DNA of 64,000 nucleotides, taken from positions 8,944,501 to 9,008,500 of the forward strand of contig CATNEN010000039.1 of assembly GCA_950097015.1 (NCBI GenBank), written 5' to 3'. The notes below the pieces were generated by a model. The model did no database searches, was not told the origin of the DNA, and saw only the letters and a program-made list of their open reading frames with translations. Shown one piece after another: positions 10,932-22,700 of this stretch; the first letter of the stretch is position 1; each line of letters begins with the position of its first letter. Position numbers and translations under genes: made by a program. The stretch is from Macrostomum hystrix. Lineage: Eukaryota; Platyhelminthes; Macrostomidae.

Positions 10932-12984
10932 ATGAGCGGCGACAACAGCAACGGTATTCAGCGCGAGGGCGTTGTCCGCGCGGCCGACGGCTCGCTAATG
11001 ATACCCGCCAGCCAGCGTCCTGACGGCTCCTGGCGCAAGCCGGTGCGAGTGCGCGAGGGCTACATTCCGCAGGAGGAGGTGCCACTCTACAAAACTCGGG
11101 CGGCGCAGCTTCGCGACGCCGAGGCGGCCGCTGCTGCCGCTGTACCGCCGCCCCTAGTCATCATCCCCAAAGAGGCAGCTGCGGCAGCTTCGTCCGCTTC
11201 CACTGCGGCTGATCATTCTAGTTCTTCTTCGTCCGCAAAGGCGGCTCGCAGAAAACGGCAAAAGCAGCAGCAGCAGCAGCATGTTTTGTCGCCAACTGCG
11301 AGTTCCGGAGATGGCGGTGGTTCGAATCCTTCACAGGCAGCCAAGGCTGCTGAGCAAGCCAACAAGAGCAAGGCCTCATCGGAGCCTAAGCAGGATGTTC
11401 AGTCGGCTGGGAAGCAAAGTCAGAAGCAAAAGCAGCAGCAGGAAAAGAAACAGGTGGGTTATGCATTTTTTGTTTTACTTTGCTTACATTTAAGATTATT
11501 TGATCTACCTGATCCATGAGAAGACTGTATCCCTTCACACCGGGGCTGGTGAGTGGCAGCGTGATCTAACGCGTTTGCCCATCGCACCAAGGTCCCTGAG
11601 CTCGATTCCGCTGCGAGACCATGTTTATTTTAGGCGCAGCTGCTAAGAGAAGTCTTTGGGCTTGAACTGCAATTTACGCCCTTAAGGGCCAACAGGCACA
11701 GCGAGAGTGTACTCTACCTGACGATAATCAAGTCAGGGCAGATGTACACACCTGTGTGTGTGTGCTCAAGAGTCAGCGGAATGGGCAAAGTTGCCTTTTC
11801 GCTGGCTGCGGGTCTAGTGTCATTAGATTATTAGCCATTGCCGCAAGCCCTCCTGCAGTTATTATTTTATATTTAATATCACCCAGACCACCTTTTCTCT
11901 GGCTTACACCCTAATCCAACGCGTATCACGACTACCCACTGCCGCATTTGTTGCGTAAATCTCTTATCTGAAACTCAGTTCTCTTATCTGAAACTCAGTT
12001 CTCTTATCTGAAACTCAGTTCTCTTATTTGAAACTCAGTTCTCTTATCTGAAACTCAGTTCTCTTATCTGAAACTCAGTTCTCTTATCTGAAACTCAGTT
12101 CTCTTATCTGAAACTCAGTTCTCTTACCTGAAACTCAGTTCTCTTATCTGAAACTCAGTTCTCTTATCTGAAACTCAGTTCTCTTATCTGAAACTCAGTT
12201 CTCTTATCTGAAACTCAGTTCTCTTATCTGAAACTCAGTTCTCTTATCTGAAACTCAGTTCTCTTATCTGAAACTCAGTTCTCTTATCTGAAACTCAGTT
12301 CTCTTATCTGAAACTCAGTTCTCTTATCTGAAACTCAGTTCTGACACCCCACTGTCTCATCTGACACCCCGCTGTCTCATCTGACACCCCACTGTCTCAT
12401 CTGACACCCCACTGTCTCATCTGACACCCCACTGTCTCATCTGACACCCCGCTGTCTCATCTGACACCCCACTGTCTCATCTGACACCCCACTGTCTCAT
12501 CTGACCCACCACTTTCTCATCTGACACCCACTGTCTCATCTGACAACCCACTGTCTCATCTGACACCCCACTGTCTCATCTGTCACCCCACTGTCTCATC
12601 TGACACACTACTTTGTCATCTGACACGCCACTGATCTGACACCCCACTGTCTCAACTGACACCCCACTGTCTCATCTGACACCCAAATTTTTAATCTAGT
12701 AAGTTATTACTGTTTTCAAAATTAGCAAATAATTAAAATCGCTTTACTAAACCATTGCTCAGCCTAACCAACAACAGCCGCAGCAGAAGCAGCAGCAGAC
12801 AAGCCAGGAGGACCAGGAGAAGCAGCAGCTGCGCAAGCTGCAGAAAAAGCTGCGCCAGATTGAAGCGCTGGAGGCTCGCCTAGCCGATGGCAGCCTAGCG
12901 AAGGCGGACGCCGACCAGGAGAAAAAGTTGGCCAGCAAGTCGGACCTGCTGAGACTGCTAGACAAATTGAAATTGACCGATTAA
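10932..12984 (+). CDS. PYM1: PYM, partner of Y14 and Mago
   Basis: Ribosome-associated factor that binds the Mago-Y14 core of the exon junction complex and removes it from translated mRNA in the cytoplasm. Exons 10932-11453 and 12763-12984 join in phase 0, giving 247 residues (human PYM1 is about 204). The N-terminal Mago-binding motif is clear: [17 protein letters not shown], then [12 protein letters not shown] (residues about 24-56). The middle is Ala-, Ser- and Gln-rich with poly-Gln and poly-Ala. The C-terminal coiled coil [18 protein letters not shown] matches the conserved eIF2A-like helix of the family, and the protein ends in a [13 protein letters not shown] helix. ATG 10932 fits the family N-terminus; the frame is open upstream but has no earlier ATG. 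The 1.3-kb intron holds a SINE and two minisatellites. Confidence 0.93.
11541..11870 (+). mobile_element. tRNA-derived SINE, family 1, copy B
   Basis: Forward copy in the PYM intron. The head has a B-box-like GAGCTCGATTCCG; the body has GTCAGGGCAGATGTACACAC; the 3' end reads 'gccgcaagccctcctgcagt' and runs into a tail of TTATT units. Target duplications are not clear. Confidence 0.85.
11957..12342 (+). repeat. Minisatellite, 20-bp unit (type 1), PYM intron
   Basis: About 19 almost perfect copies of ctcttatctgaaactcagtt. Each unit ends in a CAG after a pyrimidine-rich stretch, like a 3' splice site. It passes directly into a second array at 12343. Confidence 0.95.
12343..12690 (+). repeat. 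Minisatellite, 20-bp unit (type 2), PYM intron
   Basis: About 17 copies of ctgacaccccactgtctcat, abutting the previous array without a gap. Units become irregular after 12500 (19-bp and shortened copies). It ends about 75 bp before the acceptor of the second PYM exon. Confidence 0.93.
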
Positions 12985-13330
12985 ACTTGGCCGCTTTTCT
13001 GTTCCTACTTACCATCAGTAGTGTATAAGTTCAGAAGTTGCTATATTTCGACAGTTTTGTATCGCCCTTCGCCCTCACGCTCTCGACATTGTGCTTGCTT
13101 TGATTCATTTAAAAAAACACCAGTCCTTTCCCTGGCTTCTTAGTGTTTGTCCTGTGCGTGTACATGCTTTTGATTATATTTAAATTGTTGCAACTTTTTG
13201 TCCAGAAACTGCAGTGCTTTGTTAATTGCTTTGAATTGATTTGTTCGCGGATTTTTTTAAAGGTGAGTGATTGTGCATGTCTTCTCTTCTTGTTATTTTG
13301 AATGAATTTCGGAAATTTTTACCTTTTATA

Positions 13331-13336
13331 AATAAA
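13331..13336 (+). promoter_or_regulatory. Candidate polyadenylation signal of PYM
   Basis: AATAAA about 350 bases past the PYM stop, in a T-rich context with no other gene in between. Use is inferred, not shown. Confidence 0.4.
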
Positions 13337-13465
13337 CAGTCAGTTAATAATGTTAGGCTGTTCACGGTTAGTTTGTCGACGAATTCCACTTGCACAAGTG
13401 TTAATGGTCTAGTCGCGATACGAAGATATTTGATTCGCTTTTGCTTCCATGCTTGGTTCCTGAGG

Positions 13466-13643
13466 TCGTAGCCTAGTGGTTAGGGCGTCGGACTCACGAC
13501 TTTAAGGTTGGGGGTTCGATTCCCGACTCCACTGGAACAATTTGTGTCCTTTAGCAAGACACTTAACTCTGCATTGCTTCAGTTCACCCAGCTGTTAAAT
13601 GGGTTCCAGCATCAGCTGGGATAATTGAAGGTGGGTGTGGCTG
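13466..13643 (+). mobile_element. tRNA-derived SINE, family 2, copy 1
   Basis: tRNA-like head with A box TAGCCTAGTGG and B box GGTTCGATTCC, both near the pol III consensus. The body 'gtcctttagcaagacactta' then 'cagttcacccagctgttaaa' is shared with copies at 20960, 33671 and 51069. From memory, similar SINE bodies are common in marine invertebrates. The 3' part is replaced by the large minisatellite that begins here. Confidence 0.88.
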
Positions 13644-16020
13644 CTGGAATCGTCACAGCTGGAATCGTATCAAGAGTCACAGCTGGAATCGTATCAACAG
13701 TCACAACTGGAATCGTATCAAGAGTCACAACTGGAATCGTATCAAGAGGCACAGCTGGAATCGTATTAAGAGTCACAGCTGGAATCTTATCAAGAGGCAC
13801 AGCTGGAATCGTATCAAGAGGCACAGCTGGAATCGTATTAAGAGTCACAACTGGAATCGTATCAACAGTCACAACTGGAATCGTATCAAGAGGCACAGCT
13901 GGAATCGTATCAAGAGTCACAGCTGAAATCGTATCAAGAGGCACAGCTGGAATCGTATCAAGAGTCACAGCTAGAATCGAATCAAGAGTCACAGCTAGAA
14001 TCGTATCAAGAGTCACAACTGGAATCGTATCAAGAGGCACAGCTGGAATCGTATTAAGAGTCACAGCTGGAATCTTATCAAGAGGCACAGCTGGAATCGT
14101 ATTAAGAGTCACAACTGGAATCGTATCAAGAGGCACAGCTGGAATCGTATTAAGAGTCACAGCTGGAATCGTATCAAGAGTCACAACTGGAATCGTATCA
14201 AGAGGCACAGCTGGAATCGTATTAAGAGTCACAGCTGGAATCTTATCAAGAGGCACAGCTGGAATCGTATTAAGAGTCACAACTGGAATCGTATCAACAG
14301 TCACAGCTGGAATCGTATCAAGAGGCACAGCTGGAATCGTATTAAGAGTCACAACTGGAATCGTATCAAGAGGCACAGCTGGAATCGTATTAAGAGTCAC
14401 AACTGGAATCGTATCAACAGTCACAGCTGGAATCGTATCAAGAGGCACAGCTGGAATCGTATTAAGAGTCACAGCTTGAATCGTATCAAGAGGCACAGCT
14501 GGAATCGTATCAAGAGTCACAGCTGGAATCTTATCAAGAGTCACAGCTGGAATCTTATCAAGAGTCACAGCTAGAATCGTATCAAGAGGCACAGCTGGAA
14601 TCGTAATAAGAGTCACAGCTAGAATCGTATCAAGAGGCACAGCTGGAATCGTATCAAGAGGCACAGCTGGAATCGTATCAAGAGTCACAGCTGGAATCTT
14701 ATCAAGAGTCACAGCTGGAATCGTATCAAGAGTCACAGCTAGAATCGTATCAAGAGGCACAGCTGGAATCGTATTAAGAGTCACTGCTAGAATCGTATCA
14801 AGAGTCACAGCTAGAATCGTATCAAGAGTCACAGCTGGAATCGTAACAAGAGTCACAGCTGGAATCTTATCAAGAGTCACAGCTGGAATCGTATCAAGAG
14901 TCACAGCTGGAATCTTATCAAGAGTCACAGCTGGAATCGTAACAAGAGTCACAGCTAGAATCGTATCAAGAGGCGCAGCTGGAATCGTATCAAGAGTCAC
15001 AGCTGGAATCTTATCAAGAGTCACAGCTGGAATCGTATCAAGAGTCACAGCTGGAATCGTAACAAGAGTCACAGCTAGAATCGTATCAAGAGGCGCAGCT
15101 GGAATCTTATCAAGAGTCACAGCTGAAATCGTATCAAGAGGCACAGCTGGAATCGTATCAAGAGTCACAGCTGAAATCGTATCAAGAGGCACAGCTGGAA
15201 TCGTATCAAGAGTCACAGCTAGAATCGAATCAAGAGTCACAGCTAGAATCGTATCAAGAGTCACAACTGGAATCGTATCAAGAGGCACAGCTGGAATCGT
15301 ATTAAGAGTCACAGCTGGAATCTTATCAAGAGTCACAGCTGGAATCGTATCAACAGTCACAGCTGGAATCGTATCAAGAGTCACAGCTAGAATCGTATCA
15401 AGAGGCACAGCTGGAATCGTATTAAGAGTCACAACTGGAATCTTATCAAGAGTCACAGCTGGAATCGTATCAAGAGTCACAGCTGGAATCGTATCAAGAG
15501 TCACAACTGGAATCGTATCAAGAGTCACAGCTGGAATCGTAATAAGAGTCACAGCTAGAATCGTATCAAGAGTCACAACTGGAATCGTATCAACAGTCAC
15601 AACTGGAATCTTATCAAGAGTCACAGCTGGAATCGTATCAACAGTCACAACTGGAATCTTATCAAGAGTCACAGCTGGAATCGTATCAAGAGTCACAGCT
15701 GGAATCGTATCAAGAGTCACAACTGGAATCGTATCAACAGTCACAACTGGAATCTTATCAAGAGTCACAGCTGGAATCGTATCAAGAGTCACAGCTAGAA
15801 TCGTATCAAGAGTCACAACTGGAATCGTATCAAGAGGCACAGCTGGAATCGTATTAAGAGTCACAGCTGGAATCTTATCAAGAGGCACAGCTGGAATCGT
15901 ATTAAGAGTCACAGCTGGAATCGTATCAAGAGGCACAGCTGGAATCTTATCAAGAGTCATAGCTGGAATCTTATCAAGAGTCACAGCCGGAATCGTATCA
16001 AGAGGCACAGCTGGAATCGT
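13643..16020 (+). repeat. Large minisatellite, 24-bp unit, about 99 copies
   Basis: The unit has the core cagctggaatcgtatcaaga plus a variable 'gtca/ggca'. Variants (atcgtat, atcttat, atcgtaa, agctag, aactgg) recur in the same order in several blocks, for example near 13740, 14020, 14190, 15280 and 15820, so it has higher-order structure. The minus strand is open for 798 codons only because 24 is a multiple of three. It starts within a family-2 SINE and ends about 700 bp before the GPCR start. Confidence 0.96.
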
Positions 16021-16720
16021 ACCTAGTAAGTAGATTCTAGACTCGAAGAAGGCACAACATGAATCGTAGAAAAGTTGTGACGGAATAGGAACATCCGTAA
16101 GTGTTCTGACAGCAGACTGATTAGAATCACGCCATTGCTACTCCTGAATCGTAGGAAGTCGAAGTTGGTTCAAATTCGACCTGCGTTGTGAATTAGTTAC
16201 CTACAATTGTTGTGCCTAGCCGCTAATGAGGCTTCTCTAATGATTGAGCACAGTGAGAGCGCCCGGCCGCAGATGGTCATCGGAACAGATCGAAGCCAGC
16301 CATACTGAGCACTGCTCAAGACACTGCCTCACGCTAGGAGCAGGGAGCTTGGATTGGCAACAGAGGAGAGTACAATGAGAATTATTTCGCGGGGTTAGAA
16401 GAGGACAGGCGAGGGGTAGAGAGGGGGTAGGCCTGTGGGGGGATGCCACAGAGCGCACTGAACGGGGAGCATGCTTGAGGAGAGGAGAGAAATGAGTAGG
16501 GGAGAACAGACAGACTGAGCTCAAACTCTTCCCAAGCTGGCCTAGGACTCGGGGTGAGGAATTTGAGCTGAGGTGAAGGCTTGAGATGTGAGACACAAGA
16601 AGGAGGGAATCGATGAGGACTTACAGTTTGGGATTTCAGTCTGAACTGTCCGGTCGCAACTCCTCGGACAGAGAGTTTCTCTACTAACTGAGCCGTGTGT
16701 GTGTGCTGAGTCGGCCTGTC
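16021..16720. other. Upstream region of the GPCR gene
   Basis: Begins with decayed array sequence (scattered 'gaatcgta' words to about 16160), then a region rich in purine runs with no recognisable gene. It should hold the GPCR promoter and 5' UTR. The minus-strand open frame 16237-16596 has no known motif and is not called. Confidence 0.4.
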
Positions 16721-19700
16721 ATGAAGCGACCTTCTGACACCAGAGTTTGTGTCGCGGCGGTTCTGTTATGCCTCGCCTGCTGCGCCGGTGCGCTGGAGTT
16801 CGAATCGGTTGTCAGCGACGCCCTGAGTGAGTAAATCGATAAGGGTGTCAGATACCACACTCATAGGGTGTCAGATACCACACTCATGCGGTGTCAGATA
16901 CCACAATCATAGGGTGTCTGATACCACACTGGGGTGTGAGATATCACACTGTTCCGAAACCGAAACTGGCACCTGAAATTTCCGCTGTCCCCCACCGCGA
17001 GCAGAGACCGAGTGCCACGCTGATTTTTACTGCCGACCCGAGTGCCTCGACAGGCCGGACGGCTACTACTGCGAGTGCGGCCCCGGATTCATGTGGAACT
17101 CTCACACCTGCGTCTGTGAGGGCCTGCTGCGCTTCACTCTACCCACATCCTTAATCCCACATCCTCAATCCCACATCCCCAATCCCGCATCTCCAATCCC
17201 ACATCCTCAATCCGACATCCGTAATCCCACATCCTCAATCCCACATCCCCAATCCCACATCCTCATTGTTACATGCCTAACCCCACATCCCCAATCCCAC
17301 ATACTCAATCCCATATCCCCAATCCAACACCTCCAATGCCACATCCCCAATGCCACATCCCTAAACCCACACCCCTAATCCCACATCCCCAATCCCACAC
17401 CCCCAATGCCACGACCCCAATCCCACATGCCTAATCCCACATCCCCAATCCCACATGCCTAATCCCAAATCCCCAATCCCACATCCTCAATCCCATATAC
17501 CCAATCCAACATCCTCAATGCCACATCCCCAATGCCACATCCCTAATCCCACATCCCGAATCCCACATCACCAATCCCACATCCCACATCCTCAATCCCG
17601 AATACTCAATCCCAAATCCTCAATCCAAAATCCTCAATCCCAAATCCTCAATCCAAAATCCTCAATCCCACATCCTCAATCCCGCATCCTCAATCCCGCA
17701 TCCTCAATCCCACATCTCTATCCCACATCAACAATCCCACACCCACAATGCCAACTCCCAAACCTCCATTCTTACATCCTAAACCTAATCTAACTACCGA
17801 AGTAAAAATCCCATTTAAAACCCAAATCCTGTTTCCTAGCTCTGGCCGTGGACTCGAGCATGGTGTTCTCAAATCGTGCTAACGCCTCCTACGCGGTGAT
17901 CAACAATCGCACAAAAATCCTGCCCAAGCAGTACAACTTCACCATCGCGCTGTTCGTGAAGCTCTACTACCTGAACGAGACCGGTACTCTGTTCTCGTTT
18001 CGCAAGGACAGCCACGGGAATTACGTGCGCCTCTGGTACAGCGGCCCGGAGAGATTGTTCCGAATTGAGGCCTTCTCTGAGCAGCAGATCGGCCGACTGA
18101 AGGAGCCGCCTCAGTTCAGCTTCGAATTCGAGGTGAGACGGAAACGATTGTGAAGGCCTACTCAAACTGATGTGTTATGGAAAATTCACTCTGGTTGATG
18201 GGGTATGGGAGTTTACAACCTGAGCTAAAGACCGTCGGAGAGTCGCATGGGATCATACTGGGTCACTCTAAATCACTCCGGGTCACTTTGGTCCTCTCCA
18301 GGTTCCTCCGAGTCACTTTGGGTCACTCCGAATCACTCCGGGTCACTCTGTATCACCCCGGGTTACTTTGGTCCTCTCCGGGTCACTCTGGGTCACTCCG
18401 GATCACTCCGGGTCACTCTGGGTCATTCAGAATCACTCCGGGTCACTCTGATATTTCCGGGTTACTCCGAGTCACTCTGGGTCACTCTGAATCACTCCGG
18501 GTTACTTTGGTCCTCTCCGGGTCACTCTGGGTCACTCCGGATCACTCCGGGTCACTCTGGGTCATTCAGAATCACTCCGGGTCACTCTGATATTTCCGGG
18601 TTACTCCGAGTCACTCTGGGTCACTCTGGGTCTCTCTATGTAACTCCTGGTCACTTCGAGTCACTCGAGGTCACTCCGAGTCACTCTGGGTCACCCCGGG
18701 TCACTCCGAATCACTCCGGGTTACTCTGTATCACTCCGGGTTACTTTGGGTCACTCCGAGTCACTCTGGGTCACTCCGGATCACTCCGGGTCACTCTGGG
18801 TCATTCAGAATCACTCCGGGTCACTCTGATATTTCCGGGTTACTCCGAGTCACTCTGGGTCTCTCTATGTAACTCCTGGTCACTTCGAGTCACTCGAGGT
18901 CACTCCGAGTCACTCCGGGTCACTCTCGGTCACTGTGCGGATTTCGCCACAACAACAATCGACTTAGCTTATTACGTGGATTAAGTGAATACTTAATCTA
19001 TCATATATCTATACACATATATATAAATAAATATATTATAGATGGCATTTTACGTCTTTAAAACCTTGCGCCTCTCAGATCGCCAAGTTGCGCGCGCACC
19101 AGTGGTACCACCTGGTCTGGACCAACCTGATGCACCCTGGAAACCGCAGTACAGACTGGAGTGTGTACATCACGCCGCCACAGGGTGGCACTCAGCCGCC
19201 CAAGGTGAAGCTGAGTGTCGGCGGCCGCGGCCTCCCGGAAGGCGCCACTCTGCCGAACCGCACCGAGCTCTACCTCGGCCAGAATTCACCGAACGCGTCG
19301 AATCATTTCGACATGAAATTCGCCTTCCTGGGTGAGATCGGCCACTTCAACATGTGGAACGAGACCCTGACAAGGACCGATGTTGAAGCCCTGGCCACTG
19401 ACGACAAGCACAGGTTCTGCGGCAACCAGGTGGAGTGGTCTGACCTGCGGTACGGCACTCGGGGCAATGTCACGTTGAAGTGGCCGTCAGATATTCAATT
19501 CGGAACCAGCGGCGTGTACAGTAAGTGTCCATCTAGCTCGGACTTCAGGTGTCTCAGTTCCTAGACTTCAGGGTGTCTCAGTTCCTAGACTTCAGGGTGT
19601 CTCAGTTCCTAGACTTCAGGGTGTCTCAGTTCCTAGACTTCAGGGTGTCTCAGTTCCTAGACTTCAGGGTGTCTCAGTTCCTAGACTTCAGGTGTTTCAG

Positions 19701-22700
19701 TTCTTAGACTTCAGGCATCTCAGTTCCTTGACTTCAGGTGTCTTAGTTCCTAGAGATTCTAGACTTCAGCGTGTCTCAGTTCCTAGACTTCAGCGTGTCA
19801 ATTATCCGAGCACTAGCCAAGCACATCAGCTCCATGCACCGCCACCCGCAGACGACCACACGAGGAACCTTATGGTGGCCAACCTGCAAGAGTCGTGCGA
19901 CTTCAACTGCAGCGAGCGAATGGGCGCCCAGTGCAAGGCCAGCATCGACTCAAATATTGAATGGCCGCGAACCAAGGCCGACCAGAGCACCTCAGTGCCC
20001 TGCCCGACTGCCGAGAAAATTGAGAATGCAACTGGTAGCCGTGACGATTCTAACGAATTTACATTTCGAATTGTATTTCCCAAATACCACATCCCAGATT
20101 TCTAGGAATCACTTCCGCTTTTCAGATATCTAGGAATCACTTCCGCATCCCAGACCCCTTTCCAAGATCCCAATTCAAGATCCCTATCCAAGATCCCTAT
20201 CCAAGATCCATATCCAAGATCCCTATCCAAGATCCATATCCAAGATCCTTATCCAATATCCTTATCCAATATCCTTATCCAAGATCCCTATCCAAGATCC
20301 CTATTCAAGATCCTTATCCAAGACCCTATCCAAGACTCCTATCCAAGATGCCTATCTAAGATCCCAATTAAAAATCATTTTCCCAGATAGGATACCTATC
20401 TGATCTGTACTCCAGATCCCTATCCAAAATCCCTATCCAAGATCCCTATCCAAGATCCCTATCCAAGATCCCTATCCAAGATCCCTATCCTAGATCCCTA
20501 TCCAAGATCCCTATCCAAGATCCCTATCCAAGATCCCTATTCAAGATCCCTATCCAAGATCCCTATCTAAGATCCTTTTCCAACATCCCGATCCTAGATC
20601 CCGATCCTAGATCCCTATCCAAGATCCCTATCCAAGATCCCTATCCAAAATCCATATCCAAGATCCCTATCCAAGATCCCTATCCAAGATCCTTATCTAA
20701 AATCCCTATCTAAGACCCTTTTCCAACATCACGATCCTAGATCACGATCCTAGATCCCTATCCGTGATCCCTTTCCTTGGATCCATTCTTTCAAGCTTGG
20801 TACAAATTGCAGACGGCTCGCATCCGATCGCTTATCGATCCTGCCTGAGGAACAGCAAGCAGCAGGGCAATTGGAGCCAGCCGAACTATGACCGCTGCGT
20901 CAGCAGGGAGCACCTCGAGATACTCAATGAGGTTGAGCATTGCTGAGTGTCTACCGGGGGGTTCAAGGCGTGGTTAGGGCGTCGGACTCAAGACTTGAAA
21001 GTCTGGGGTTCGATTCCCGGCTCCACTCAAACTGTGTACTTTATCTTACTTTACTTACTTTAACTGTGTACTGTAAAACTCTGGGTTGCTTTAGTTCACC
21101 CAGCTGTTAAATTGGTACCAGCAATAGCTGGAGTAATTAGGGTGTGTGTGGCGTCTCCCCAGTCCATGGACTGAACAGCCGTTCGCAGCCTTCAGATGCG
21201 CCGCGTAATAGCTGCGGCTGTGCTGTCGGCTGCACATCTGGTCCAATTGGGTCAGATGGTCTTGGGTCAGATGGTCTTGGGTCAGATAGTCTTGGGTCAG
21301 ATGGTCTTGGGTCAGATGGTCTTGGGTCAGATGGTCTTGGGTCAGATGGTCTTGGGTCAGATGGTCCCAATCCAATCCTAACCTTATGTTCAAGCAGAGT
21401 AGATAAATACCTCTCAGACAATTGGGCGAACTGCCCCGCATCCCCCATTCCAGAGCAGTGCTCTGGCGTCCATGGACATCAGCTGCCAGCCAACCCTGGC
21501 TCTCGGCCTGCTGTCAAGAATGGAGAACATCACCCAGGCCACTGTGTACAAGAACCCCATGGATCTGCACGTCATGGTCACCGCAGTGGACAATTTTGCC
21601 ACGGCCTGGGTGAGGACTCGGTTGACCAAGCAATGTCTATGGCCTCTAATCTTATCAATTTTTCTAGTGAAATATCAGGCGATTCTAATCCTATTTTCTC
21701 GTTGCAGAAAAAGTCGTGCACATCGCCCAGAATGCAACGGACAAACCTCACAGCTCTCAGGCAGCTGTTCGATGTGAGATTGTCAGCGATTTCACCTTTT
21801 TACATCGATTGCTAATGCTATTGTGTACAGCTCTTCAGTCATACGACCGCCCAACCATGTTTTCTCTAAGCCCAGTCTATGTACCGTCTATTTCTCTTAC
21901 CCCCACTTTGTCTATGGTCAGTGGTGACCAAGGTCTGACCCTGAGCTCGATTCCGCGGTGAGGCCACATTAAATTGGGGCGCAGCCGCGGAGAAGGCTTG
22001 GGGGCTTGTCCTGCAATTTACATCCTTGAAGGCCAAACTCCAAGGCACAGTCAGAGTGTACACTGCCTGATGAGAGTCAGGGCAGCTGTACACATCTGTG
22101 TGCGCGTGTGCTCAGGAGTCAGCGAGAACTGCCTCCTCGCTGGCTGCGGGTCTAGTATCATCAAGTGATTTACCATTGCCCGCAGCCCTCCAGTTATTAT
22201 TATTATTTTATTTTTTGTTATGGTCTGTATACTTTTTCATTTTCCATTATTAAAAGCGTTTTTACTACTGAGGCACTGATTGTGTACGAGTAGTATGTGA
22301 CAAGAACAATTCAGAAAATAGACTGTGTGTTACAGACTATTCTGCGGCTGAGCAACAATCTGATGTCAGGTCAGAACATGGCCGCCTGGAACCTCACCCG
22401 CCACCCGGGCCAGGAGAGCTGGCATCTGCTGTCCAACTTGCACACCGTGTTCTCGCTATACGTCTCCGAGATTTACACCTCCAAGGTGACCCAGCATCCG
22501 ATGGAGAGGCTCAGCTCAAAGAGGTTGGACTTGTTCGACATGAACTCCTTCTTCAGCGGAGAGAACATCAGTAAGAAATATTTATTTGACTGGTTTCCCA
22601 GAGAAATAGGTTCCCAGTAGTTCCCAGAGACGGATTTCCCGAGTTCTAAAAAAGCAACTGAAGCTCTAGCTCTAAAAATAGAAACGTCAGATTGCTAACT

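Noticed and set aside
13466-13540. Possible functional tRNA gene
   Set aside because: A and B boxes are good, but it continues into a dispersed SINE body and no cloverleaf with a closed acceptor stem could be drawn.
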